From Streptomyces sp. Ru72 (GTDB lineage: Bacteria; Actinomycetota; Actinomycetes; Streptomycetales; Streptomycetaceae): a DNA stretch of 60,931 nucleotides. Positions within the stretch are counted from its first letter, which is position 1. Each line of letters begins with the position of its first letter. The position numbers and the translations under genes are program-made. This document shows positions 34,455 through 42,960 of this stretch, piece after piece. The notes beneath the pieces are model-generated. The model saw only the letters and a program-made list of their open reading frames with translations, had not been told where the DNA came from and did no database searches. Location: NCBI RefSeq assembly GCF_002920635.1, contig NZ_PQSR01000039.1, positions 1-60,931 of the forward strand, read 5' to 3'.

Positions 34455-37400
34455 CTAGCTGTGCGTCCTCAGCAGGGTCCGCATCGTGCGCATCGCCACC
34501 GAGAGGTTCGCGAGGTCGAACGAGTCCGAGTTCGAGATCTCGTCGAGCGTCGTACGCGCCCGCGACAGGATCGCCGCGTTCTTCTCCTCCCACGCCTTGA
34601 AGCGCTGCTCCGGCGTCGACGTGCCGTTGCCTGCCGCCAGGACCTCGGCCGTCAGGGCGGCGTGGGCCGCGTACAGGTCCTCGCGGATCGCGGCGCGGGC
34701 CATCGACTGCCACCGGTCGGCGCGCGGCAGTTCGATGATGCGGTCCATGAGCTGGGTGATCCTGAGCCGGTCGGCGAGGTCGTAGTAGACCTCGGCGACG
34801 TCCATCGGATCCTTGCCCATGCGGTCGGCCACCGAGACGATGTCGAGCGCCGGGAAGGCGGAGGAGAACCCGGCCACGCGCGTGGCGAGCTCGTCCGGCA
34901 CGCCGGCGCCCGTCAGCTCGTCGTAGATCTTCTGCCACCACTCCAGGTCCGCGCCGCGCACCAGCTTCGGCAGCTCGCTCCAGACCTGCTCGACGCGCTC
35001 GGCGAAGAACGCGACGGTCTCGCCGAGCTGCAGCGGCTGCGGCCGGTTGTTGAGCAGCCAGCGCGTGCCGCGCTCGACCAGCCGGCGGGAGTGCAGCCGG
35101 ATGCGGGTCTGCACGGCGGCGTCGACCTTGTTGTCCAGGGCCTCCACCGCGTCCCACACGGGGGCGGAGCGGAAGATCGCGCGGGCCGCGGTCTGCGCCC
35201 GGACGATCTCCTCCAGCGAGGCGCCGGTCTCCTCGCGCAGGCGGTGCAGGTAGGTCGTACCGCCCGTGTTGACCGTGTCGTTGACCAGGACGGTCGTCAC
35301 GATCTCGCGGCGCAGTGCGTGGCCGTCGATCTGTTCGGGGAACTTCTCGCGCAGCGCGGTCGGGAAGTACGCGTGCAGCAGGCTGCGCAGGTACGGGTCG
35401 TCGGGCAGCTGCGTGTCCAGCAGCTCCCGGGCAACGGTGATCTTCGTGTACGCCAGCAGGACGGCCGTCTCCGGGCCCGTCAGGCCCGCTCCGGCGGTGA
35501 GCCGCTCGCGGATCTGCCGGTCGGTGGGCAGGAACTCCAGCGCCCGGTCGAGGTGGCCCTCGCGCACCAGGTAGCGGATGAACCGCTGCTGGGCGTGCAG
35601 CATGTCCTTCGACTGGAACAGGGCGTTGGCGATCGCCACGTTCTGCGCGTAGTTGTTGCGCAGCACCAGGGCGCCGACCTCGTCGGTCATCTCGGCGAGC
35701 AGCTGGTTGCGCTGCTTGACGGTCAGGTCGCCGTTGGCCACGACCGAGTTGAGCAGGATCTTGATGTTCACCTCGTGGTCGGAGGTGTCCACGCCCGCGC
35801 TGTTGTCGATCGCGTCGGTGTTGATCCTGCCGCCGTGCTGGGCGAACTCGATCCGGCCGAGCTGGGTCAGGCCCAGGTTGCCGCCCTCGCCGACGACCTT
35901 GACGCGCAGGTCATTGCCGTCCACGCGGATCGCGTCGTTGGCCTTGTCGCCGACGTCCGCGTTCGACTCCGTGGAGGCCTTGACGTAGGTGCCGATGCCG
36001 CCGTTCCACAGCAGGTCGACCGGTGCCTTGAGGATCGCCCGCATCAGGTCGGCCGGGGTCATCTTGGTGACCTTGCCCTCGATGCCCAGCGCCTCACGGA
36101 TGTGCGCGTTGATCTGGATCGCCTTGGCCGTGCGCGGGAACACACCGCCGCCTGCCGACAGCAGCTCGGTGTCGTAGTCCGCCCAGGACGAGCGCGGCAG
36201 CTCGAACAGGCGGCGGCGCTCGGCGTAGGAGGTCGCCGCGTCCGGGTTCGGGTCGATGAAGATGTGCCGGTGGTCGAAGGCCGCGACCAGGCGGATGTGC
36301 TCGCTCAGCAGCATGCCGTTGCCGAAGACGTCTCCGGACATGTCACCGATGCCGACGACCGTGAAGTCCTCGGACTGGGTGTCCAGGTCCAGCTCCCGGA
36401 AGTGCCGCTTCACGGACTCCCAGGCGCCGCGGGCGGTGATGCCCATCTTCTTGTGGTCGTAGCCCGCCGAGCCGCCGGAGGCGAAGGCGTCACCGAGCCA
36501 GAAGTTGTACTTCTCGGCGACCTCGTTGGCGATGTCCGAGAACGTCGCGGTGCCCTTGTCGGCCGCGACCACCAGGTAGGTGTCGTCGCCGTCGTGCCGC
36601 ACCACGTCCACCGGCGGCACGACCTCGCCGGCCACCATGTTGTCGGTGATGTCGAGCAGCGCGGAGATGAACGTGCGGTAGCTGCGGATGCCCTCCGCGA
36701 GCCAGGCGTCACGGTCCTTGGCCGGGTCCGGCAGCTGCTTGGCGACGAACCCGCCCTTGGCGCCGACCGGCACGATGACGGTGTTCTTCACCATCTGCGC
36801 CTTGACCAGGCCGAGGATCTCGGTGCGGAAGTCCTCGCGCCGGTCGGACCAGCGCAGGCCACCACGCGCGACCTTGCCGAAGCGCAGGTGCACGCCCTCG
36901 ACGCGCGGCGAGTACACCCAGATCTCGTAGGCCGGGCGCGGCGCCGGCAGGTCCGGGATGGCCTGCGGGTCGAACTTCATGGAGACGTAGTCGTGCGGCT
37001 TGCCGCCGTGCGCCTCCTGGAAGAAGTTGGTGCGCAGCGTCGCCTTGATGACGGTGAGGAAGGAGCGCAGGATCCGGTCCTCGTCCAGCGAGGCGACCTG
37101 GTCGAGGGCGGCGTCCAGCTCCTCCAGCAGGGCGTCCGTGAGCTCCAGGCCGGCCCGCTGCCGCCCCGGAGACATCCGCGCCTCGAAGAGGGAGACCAGC
37201 AGCCGGGTGGTGTGGACGTTGTTGCGGAGGGTGTCCTCCATGTAGTCCTGGCTGAAGGTCGAACCGGCCTGGCGCAGGTACTTGGCGTAGGCGCGCAGCA
37301 CCATGGCCTGCCGCCAGGTGAGGCCGGCGCTCAGGACGAGCGCGTTGAACCCGTCGTTCTCCGCCTGCCCGGTCCACACCGCGGCGAACGCGTCCTGGAA

Positions 37401-39395
37401 CCGCTCGCGGCCGTCGTCCCCGAGGTAGTCGCCGTTGCCGGCCACCTCCTTGGGCAGCCGGAGACCGAAGTCGTAGATCCACGCGGTCGTACGGTCCTGG
37501 CAGCGCAGCTCGTACGGCCGCTCGTCGATGACCTCGACGCCGATCCGCTGGAGCACCGGCAGCACGGCGGACAGGGAGACGGACCCGCCCTTGCGGTAGA
37601 TCTTGAAGCGGCGCTCGCCGGGGCCGGTGCCCACGGGCTCGTACAGGCTGAGGGCGAAGTCCTTGCCGCCCTCCTCGTCGGTGAGCTGTTCGAGGTGGAC
37701 GAGGTCGGCGACCGCGGCGCGCGGGGTGTGGTCGGCCTTGTAGCCCTCGGGAAAGGCGTTCGTGTAGCGGCGCTGGAGCTCCGCGGCGCGCTCCTCGCCG
37801 AGCTCGGCGGTCAGCGCCTCGCTGAAGGCGTCGGTCCAGGAGCGGGCGGCCTCCACCAGGCGGGCCTCGATGCGCTCCTTGTCGGCGTCGGACAGCTCCG
37901 GCAGCTCGGTGCCCTGCGGGACCCGGACCACGAAGTGCAACCTCGACAGGATCGACTCGGTGTTCCAGGCGGTGAAGTCGACGCTGGTGCCGCCCAGCTC
38001 CTCCTTCAGGATGTCGATGATGCGCAGCCGGACGCCCGTGGTGTAGCGGTCCCGCGGCAGGTAGACGAGGGCCGAGTAGTAGCGCCCGTACTCGTCCTGG
38101 CGCAGGTAGAGCCTGAGGCGGCGGCGCTCCTGGAGGTAGAGGACGGAGGTGACGATGGAGCGCAGCTCGTCGGCCGGGGTCTGGAACAGCTCGTCGCGCG
38201 GGTAGGTCTCCATGATCTGGAGCAGGTCCCGGCCGTCGTGGCTGTTGGGCGAGAACCCGGCGCCCTTGAGCACCTCGTCGACCTTGCGCCGGATGACCGG
38301 CACGCGCAGCACGGACTCGGTGTAGGCGGCGGAGGAGAACAGGCCGAGGAAGCGGCGCTCGCCGACGACGTTGCCGTTCTCGTCGAACTTCTTCACGCCG
38401 ACGTAGTCGAGGTACGAAGGCCGGTGCACGGTGGCGCGGCTGTTGGCCTTGGTGAGGACCAGCAGCTTGTGCTCGCGCGCCTTGGCGCGGGCGTCGGCGG
38501 GCAGGCGCTCGAAGGACGGGCTGACCGGGTGCTGGTCCTCGCCCGCGTGGTGGGGGTCCGATCGCAGTATGCCGAGCCCGGTGCCGGGGACGGCGGCCAG
38601 CGTGTCGTCGTCGCGCAGCTGGTACTCGCGGTAGCCGAGGAAGGTGAAGTGGTCGGCGGACAGCCACCGCAGCAGCTCGCCGGCCTCCTCGATCTGCGCC
38701 TGCGGAAGGTCGTCGGGGACGGGCTCCTTCTGGAGGCTCTCGGCGATGCGCAGCGCGCAGTCGCGCATCTTCTCCCAGTCCTCGACCGCCTCGCGGACGT
38801 CGGACAGGACGCGCAGCAGGTCGGAGGTGATCTGCTTGAGGTCGGAGCGGTCGGTCTCGCGGTCGATCTCGACGTGGATCCAGGACTCGACGTGCGCGTC
38901 GTGCGGCAGCTCTGTCCCGGGGGCGTCGGGCAGCACCTCGATGAGCTTGCCCGTCAGGTCGCGGCGGACGACGAACTGCGGGTGGATCACGACGTGGATG
39001 CCGCGGCCCTGGCGGGACAGCTCGTTCGTCACGGAGTCGACGAGGAACGGCATGTCGTCGGTGACGACCTCGACGACGGAGTGGCTGCAGGTCCAGCCGT
39101 TCTCCTCGACGGTCGGGGTGTGCACGCGCACGTTCGCCGTGCCCTGCGGACGCGTCTCGGCCAGCCGGTAGTGCGAGAAGGCGGCGCCGAAGACGTCCAC
39201 CGGGTCGCGGTCGGTCAGGTCTTCGGGGGCGGTGTGCAGGTAGTAGCGCTGGAGGAACGCGAGCACGGTCTCCCGGTCCGGGGTGCCCTCGTCCGTCGTC
39301 CCGGTCGGTAGGCGCCCCCCGACCGGGCTGTTCTCAGCTACCCGGGCGGCCCTCTCGAGCAGCTCGGCCTTGGCTTCGTCCAGCTTGGTCTGCAT
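34455..39395 (-). CDS. gdh: NAD-specific glutamate dehydrogenase, large type
   Basis: A 1646-residue protein, the length of the actinobacterial large GDH (GDH2-like, 180 kDa class). Starts at ATG 39395 with an AGAGGAC site. The catalytic half holds GGLRWSDRREDFRTEI and VKNTVIVPVGAKGGFV, which contain the substrate and catalytic lysines, and an NAD domain (VGIGDMSGDVFGNGML). It deaminates glutamate to 2-oxoglutarate with NAD. The N-terminal third carries ACT-like regulatory regions in known homologues. The gene stands alone, with a 624-bp gap upstream. Confidence 0.93.
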   Translation of the reverse strand: MQTKLDEAKAELLERAARVAENSPVGGRLPTGTTDEGTPDRETVLAFLQRYYLHTAPEDLTDRDPVDVFGAAFSHYRLAETRPQGTANVRVHTPTVEENGWTCSHSVVEVVTDDMPFLVDSVTNELSRQGRGIHVVIHPQFVVRRDLTGKLIEVLPDAPGTELPHDAHVESWIHVEIDRETDRSDLKQITSDLLRVLSDVREAVEDWEKMRDCALRIAESLQKEPVPDDLPQAQIEEAGELLRWLSADHFTFLGYREYQLRDDDTLAAVPGTGLGILRSDPHHAGEDQHPVSPSFERLPADARAKAREHKLLVLTKANSRATVHRPSYLDYVGVKKFDENGNVVGERRFLGLFSSAAYTESVLRVPVIRRKVDEVLKGAGFSPNSHDGRDLLQIMETYPRDELFQTPADELRSIVTSVLYLQERRRLRLYLRQDEYGRYYSALVYLPRDRYTTGVRLRIIDILKEELGGTSVDFTAWNTESILSRLHFVVRVPQGTELPELSDADKERIEARLVEAARSWTDAFSEALTAELGEERAAELQRRYTNAFPEGYKADHTPRAAVADLVHLEQLTDEEGGKDFALSLYEPVGTGPGERRFKIYRKGGSVSLSAVLPVLQRIGVEVIDERPYELRCQDRTTAWIYDFGLRLPKEVAGNGDYLGDDGRERFQDAFAAVWTGQAENDGFNALVLSAGLTWRQAMVLRAYAKYLRQAGSTFSQDYMEDTLRNNVHTTRLLVSLFEARMSPGRQRAGLELTDALLEELDAALDQVASLDEDRILRSFLTVIKATLRTNFFQEAHGGKPHDYVSMKFDPQAIPDLPAPRPAYEIWVYSPRVEGVHLRFGKVARGGLRWSDRREDFRTEILGLVKAQMVKNTVIVPVGAKGGFVAKQLPDPAKDRDAWLAEGIRSYRTFISALLDITDNMVAGEVVPPVDVVRHDGDDTYLVVAADKGTATFSDIANEVAEKYNFWLGDAFASGGSAGYDHKKMGITARGAWESVKRHFRELDLDTQSEDFTVVGIGDMSGDVFGNGMLLSEHIRLVAAFDHRHIFIDPNPDAATSYAERRRLFELPRSSWADYDTELLSAGGGVFPRTAKAIQINAHIREALGIEGKVTKMTPADLMRAILKAPVDLLWNGGIGTYVKASTESNADVGDKANDAIRVDGNDLRVKVVGEGGNLGLTQLGRIEFAQHGGRINTDAIDNSAGVDTSDHEVNIKILLNSVVANGDLTVKQRNQLLAEMTDEVGALVLRNNYAQNVAIANALFQSKDMLHAQQRFIRYLVREGHLDRALEFLPTDRQIRERLTAGAGLTGPETAVLLAYTKITVARELLDTQLPDDPYLRSLLHAYFPTALREKFPEQIDGHALRREIVTTVLVNDTVNTGGTTYLHRLREETGASLEEIVRAQTAARAIFRSAPVWDAVEALDNKVDAAVQTRIRLHSRRLVERGTRWLLNNRPQPLQLGETVAFFAERVEQVWSELPKLVRGADLEWWQKIYDELTGAGVPDELATRVAGFSSAFPALDIVSVADRMGKDPMDVAEVYYDLADRLRITQLMDRIIELPRADRWQSMARAAIREDLYAAHAALTAEVLAAGNGTSTPEQRFKAWEEKNAAILSRARTTLDEISNSDSFDLANLSVAMRTMRTLLRTHS

Positions 39396-40019
39396 TGTCC
39401 TCTGGCTCCTGTCGCGCGCCGTTGCGTGACGTAGAAGGAAGTACGGTCTCTTCTCCGACGTAACGCCGCGACGCGGGGTGTCCGGTCTGCTTCGACGCTA
39501 TGCCGCATGGAGAGAAGTGCGGGGTGTTATCGGCCATATCCGGCGCCCGCAGCGACTGTGACGCTGTTCTCGGCGCGCTCGGCGCCTTCCGCGTCCCCGG
39601 CGCCCCGGTTGCCCCGGCAGGCGCCTGCGGCGCCCTGTCCGACCGGCCCCGCCTGTGAAGACCAGCGACCGCCGCCCGGTCACGGAGGTGGTCCGTGCTC
39701 ACCGGGCGCAGGGCAGGGACGGCGACGTCCCCGCGAGCTATCGCGCTGATCACGCCACAAGGCTATCGCTCCCCGTGGGGGGCACGTCATGAGCCGTATG
39801 TGTACAAAACAGGGGGTGCAACTTTGACGTTCTGCACAGGGGCATCGAGGGCGATGCCGTGCAGGGCGCACGGTGCGAGCATGGCTGTACGGGCTGTGTG
39901 AGCCGCCAGGAGGCGGTGCCGGGCAGTGCGCGGCCCCTTGGCAAGCGCCTGCGGCCGAGGCACGTTGCCAGAAGCAACCCGACGCAGCCGTCCGCACCAA
40001 CGAGGGGAGCGCGGCCACC
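39396..40019. other. 624-bp gene-free gap between gdh and a DJ-1/PfpI gene
   Basis: It must hold the divergent promoters. No convincing coding region was seen. A direct repeat of GCTATCGC occurs near 39738 and 39766, and hairpins lie at 39832-39864 and 39902-39917. The last part before 40020 carries GAGGGGAG as the ribosome site. Confidence 0.5.
39832..39864 (+). ncRNA. Structured leader or terminator element upstream of DJ-1/PfpI gene
   Basis: CTGCAC pairs with GTGCAG, and inside it GGCATCG pairs with CGATGCC, with an AGG bulge and an AGGG loop. A second hairpin GCCGCC-AGGA-GGCGGT follows at 39902. It may be part of a 5' leader. No known riboswitch motif was recognised. Confidence 0.35.
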
Positions 40020-40586
40020 ATGACGCAGAAGGTCCTGATCGTCACCGGCGACGCGGCGGAATCACTGGAGGTCCTCTACCCGTACCAGCGCCTGCGGGAG
40101 GAGGGCTACGAGGTCCACATCGCGGCCCCGACCCGCAAGCAGCTCCGCTTCGTCGTCCATGACTTCGAACCCGGCTTCGACACCTACACCGAGAAACCCG
40201 GCTACAGCTGGCCCGCCGACCTCGCCTTCTCCGAGGTCGACCCCGGGGACTACGTCGCCGTCGTGATCCCCGGCGGGCGCGCCCCGGAATACCTGCGCAA
40301 CGACCCCGAACTCCGCAAGATCCTCAAGTCGTTCTTCGACACGGACAAGCCCGTCGCCCAGATCTGCCACGGTCCCCTGCTCACCGCGGCGGTGGACGCC
40401 CTGCGCGGACGGCGCGTCACCGCCTATCCGGCCCTGGAACTGGACATGCAGGCGGCCGGGGCCGACTTCCAGGACACCGAGGCGGTCGTCGACGGCACGC
40501 TCGTCTCGTCCCGGGCCTGGCCCGACCACTCCGCCTGGATGCGGGAGTTCCTGACCGTCCTGCGCGCCAAGGCGCCGGTGACCTGA
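40020..40586 (+). CDS. DJ-1/PfpI-family protein
   Basis: A 188-residue class I glutamine amidotransferase-like protein of the DJ-1/PfpI type. The nucleophile elbow AQICHGPL carries Cys116-His117, and Glu14/Glu17 lie where the family uses an acidic residue. The VVIPGGRAPEYLR motif matches the intracellular protease/general stress group. It could be a protein deglycase, chaperone or protease; the exact reaction is unproven. ATG 40020 follows GAGGGGAG. A strong terminator follows. Confidence 0.9.
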   Translation: MTQKVLIVTGDAAESLEVLYPYQRLREEGYEVHIAAPTRKQLRFVVHDFEPGFDTYTEKPGYSWPADLAFSEVDPGDYVAVVIPGGRAPEYLRNDPELRKILKSFFDTDKPVAQICHGPLLTAAVDALRGRRVTAYPALELDMQAAGADFQDTEAVVDGTLVSSRAWPDHSAWMREFLTVLRAKAPVT

Positions 40587-40597
40587 GCCCGCCACCC

Positions 40598-40626
40598 GGG
40601 TGCGGCGCCCGCCGGGCGCCGCACCC
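40598..40626. terminator. Bidirectional terminator between DJ-1/PfpI and HAD genes
   Basis: GGGTGCGGCGCCC pairs perfectly with GGGCGCCGCACCC over a 3-nt loop between two convergent genes. Confidence 0.88.
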
Positions 40627-40677
40627 TTCCGCCGATGGGCCGCCCGCGGCACTGACGGCGAAGCGCTCGGACACGCC

Positions 40678-41343
40678 TCAGGCCGCCAGGCGCTCCGCCT
40701 CCGCGACCGCCTCCTGAAGCGTGTCCACCACCGGCACGCCGACCTCCTCGAGGCTGGCGCGGCTGTGGGAGCCCCCGGTGTACAGCACGGCCCGTGCCCC
40801 GACGTGGCGGGCGGCGACCGCGTCGTCCGCGGCGTCCCCGATCACCACCGTGCGCGCCGGGTCCACGCCGTGGAGCATCCGTATGTGGCGGACCATGTGC
40901 TCCGCCTTGCTGCCGCCGGACGGCCCGGTGCGTCCCTGCACCCGCACGAAGTGCGCCTCGATCCCGAGCGCCCGCACCATCGGGACCAGTTCCTCGTGCC
41001 CGTACATGCTCAGCAGCGACTGGCTGCGGCCCGCCGACCGCCATCCCGTCAGCAGCTCCACCGCGCCCTCGGTGAGCCCGCAGCGGACGCGGTGCTCCGC
41101 GTAGTACCGGTGGAAGACCTCGTCCATCAGCTGCCACTCGGTGTCCGTCGGCAGCCGCCCCATCAGCCGCTCGTAGAACCTCGGGACCGGCACGCAGTAC
41201 AGCGCCCGGTACTGCTCCAGCGTGATCGGTTCCAGCCCCAGCTCGGCGAACGCCGCGTTCGTCGCCCCGATGATCGCGTCATTGTCGTGGAACAGCGTCC
41301 CGTTCCAGTCCCACACAATGTGCGCGCTTCCGTACGTCCCCAT
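40678..41343 (-). CDS. HAD-superfamily hydrolase, phosphoglycolate phosphatase-like
   Basis: A 221-residue HAD hydrolase. Motif I is DWNGT, so the second Asp of the usual DxDGT is Asn; the rest includes a SKAEHM motif III lysine region and VVIGDAADDAVAA (motif IV). It probably hydrolyses small phosphate esters, but the Asn may alter chemistry. ATG 41343 was chosen so that motif I sits near the start; an upstream in-frame start at 41373 is possible. Confidence 0.8.
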   Translation of the reverse strand: MGTYGSAHIVWDWNGTLFHDNDAIIGATNAAFAELGLEPITLEQYRALYCVPVPRFYERLMGRLPTDTEWQLMDEVFHRYYAEHRVRCGLTEGAVELLTGWRSAGRSQSLLSMYGHEELVPMVRALGIEAHFVRVQGRTGPSGGSKAEHMVRHIRMLHGVDPARTVVIGDAADDAVAARHVGARAVLYTGGSHSRASLEEVGVPVVDTLQEAVAEAERLAA

Positions 41344-41410
41344 GCCATGAAACGTACCCGGCGGCACCGACAATCACCGGTGCGCGCCCCGGCGGCCGGG
41401 AGAACGCCGG

Positions 41411-41926
41411 TCAGTGCGTGGAGCCGAGCAGGTTCGGGATCTCCTGCGTGGCGTACCAGAGCAGTTCGTGGTCCTCGGCGCCGTCCACGACGAACTGCGC
41501 GTCGTCGTCCCCGCGGTCGGCAGCCGCGAGCGCCTGGGCCGCCGCGGTCACGTCCTCCTCCGCGTCGGACGCGTCGACGTGCACCGCGGCCGCCTTGGCC
41601 AGCGCCACGGGGCCGGTGACACGCACCTCGCCCAGAGCCGACGGGTCGAGTCCGCGGTCGGGATCGGTGGTCGCCGCGCCGTCGGGGACGTCGACAGCGA
41701 CCACGACCCGTCGCCGCGGCGTCTCCGCGTCGGCCGCCAGCAGGCGCAGCGAGGCGAGCGCGGCCCGGCTCAGCGCCGCGTACTCCAGTTCCTCGATGTC
41801 GTCGGAGAGGTACCACTCGCGCAACGCGGGTGTGACTGCGTACGCGACGACCTGACCGGCGCCCAGCTCGCCCGTCTTGTACGCCTCGGCGAGACCGGAG
41901 AGGGTCAGGGGGACGTAGACGCGCAT
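41411..41926 (-). CDS. Conserved actinobacterial protein of unknown function
   Basis: A 171-residue protein starting MRVYVPLTLSGLAEAYKTGE at ATG 41926 with GAAAGCGG upstream. It belongs to a family conserved in actinobacteria near secA (probably DUF6912, assigned from memory). It has no signal peptide or membrane segment. Acidic in its C-terminal half. It lies upstream of the HAD gene with 67 nt between, so both may be one transcript. Function is unknown. Confidence 0.75.
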   Translation of the reverse strand: MRVYVPLTLSGLAEAYKTGELGAGQVVAYAVTPALREWYLSDDIEELEYAALSRAALASLRLLAADAETPRRRVVVAVDVPDGAATTDPDRGLDPSALGEVRVTGPVALAKAAAVHVDASDAEEDVTAAAQALAAADRGDDDAQFVVDGAEDHELLWYATQEIPNLLGSTH

Positions 41927-42211
41927 GGCGAGCCGCTTTCGTAGTCGGTCAGGGGTCACCTCAGGATACGTGCGGGCGTCCCCCTTCGGGTCCCGCCCGC
42001 ACCCCTGGGCGGCGTCAACCGGGGCGGGCACGGATCACCCTGTGAACCGGGCCGTCGCCGGTAATTGGGCCCGCGTCTCACCCTGATAGGTGAACTCTCC
42101 GGTCCGCCCCGCAGGCTCCCGGCTTCGTTGCGGGGCGGTCGCCCGACCCGTACAAGATCCCCAAGAGGTTACCGACCGGTACTCACCGGCCTCGCGAAAC
42201 GGGGATCCGCC

Positions 42212-42883
42212 ATGCACAAGGTGATGACCAGGAACCAGGCGATGACCAGGACGAAGCCCGCCCCGGGCGCCCGCCCGCCGGTCCGCCACGACACGCGCCG
42301 CCCGGGCAGCACGCCGCGTCGCGCGGAACCGGGCCAGGGCCCGTCGCGGACGAGGACGCTCCAGCGGCCGTCCGCCACGGCGGCGGGTGCCGTGCCGAGG
42401 CATGGCACGCCGGCAGGCGCCCTGCCGACGGGTGCCACGCCGGCGAGTGCCACGTTGGCGAGTGCCACGTCGGGCAGTGGCTCGGCTATTGCCGTGTCGC
42501 CGCCCGAGCAGGCCGCCCAGGGGCCGCTCAGGCCCGCGCCGCACGTCCGCCCCACCGACGTCTTCGCCGACCGCCTGCTGTCCGTGCTGAGCGGTCAGCG
42601 GCCCGTGCACAGCATGCTCCGGCACACCGTCGGCCGGGCCTACGACGACCTGGCCCGGCTCGCCGAACGCGGCCCCCTCCGCACCCGCGGCACCCGCCCG
42701 GTCGTCCGCGACATCGGCTACTACGTCCCGCGCCCCGGGGCCATCGAGGCATTCGCCCGTATCGGCGCGGGCGACCAGCTCCGCGCGATGGCGTTCCGCC
42801 TGGAATGCGGCCGGGACCACCGCTGGCGCTGTACGGCGGTGGAACTGGGCGGACCGCGTGCACCGCACGGGGACGACGTGTGA
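42212..42883 (+). CDS. Rv3235-family protein
   Basis: A 223-residue protein. The first 110 residues are low-complexity Arg/Pro/Ala/Thr-rich. The last 110 hold a conserved domain ending in FRLECGRDHRWRCTAVELG, as in the Rv3235 family, whose mycobacterial gene also lies near secA1. Function is unknown. ATG 42212 is chosen from GGGGAT upstream; a start near 42065 would add only Arg-rich sequence. It is convergent with secA. Confidence 0.75.
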   Translation: MHKVMTRNQAMTRTKPAPGARPPVRHDTRRPGSTPRRAEPGQGPSRTRTLQRPSATAAGAVPRHGTPAGALPTGATPASATLASATSGSGSAIAVSPPEQAAQGPLRPAPHVRPTDVFADRLLSVLSGQRPVHSMLRHTVGRAYDDLARLAERGPLRTRGTRPVVRDIGYYVPRPGAIEAFARIGAGDQLRAMAFRLECGRDHRWRCTAVELGGPRAPHGDDV

Positions 42884-42910
42884 GGCGGGAACAACCGTGC
42901 CGTAGGAACA

Positions 42911-42948
42911 GTGAGGGGCCGCGCACCCTCGGGTGCCCGGCCCCTCAC
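42911..42948. terminator. Bidirectional terminator between Rv3235-like gene and secA
   Basis: GTGAGGGGCC pairs perfectly with GGCCCCTCAC, enclosing an inner GCACCC/GGGTGC stem. Confidence 0.88.
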
Positions 42949-42960
42949 CACGCGACGCTG

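Noticed and set aside
34461..39311. 1616-codon open frame on the plus strand
   Set aside because: It is antisense to the well-supported gdh gene; its translation is Arg/Leu/Val/Ala/Gly/Asp-rich low-complexity and matches no protein family. Such long antisense frames are expected at high GC with biased third positions.
39832..39917. Known riboswitch before DJ-1/PfpI
   Set aside because: No cobalamin, cyclic di-AMP, TPP, SAM or ZTP consensus could be matched by eye; only generic hairpins are present.
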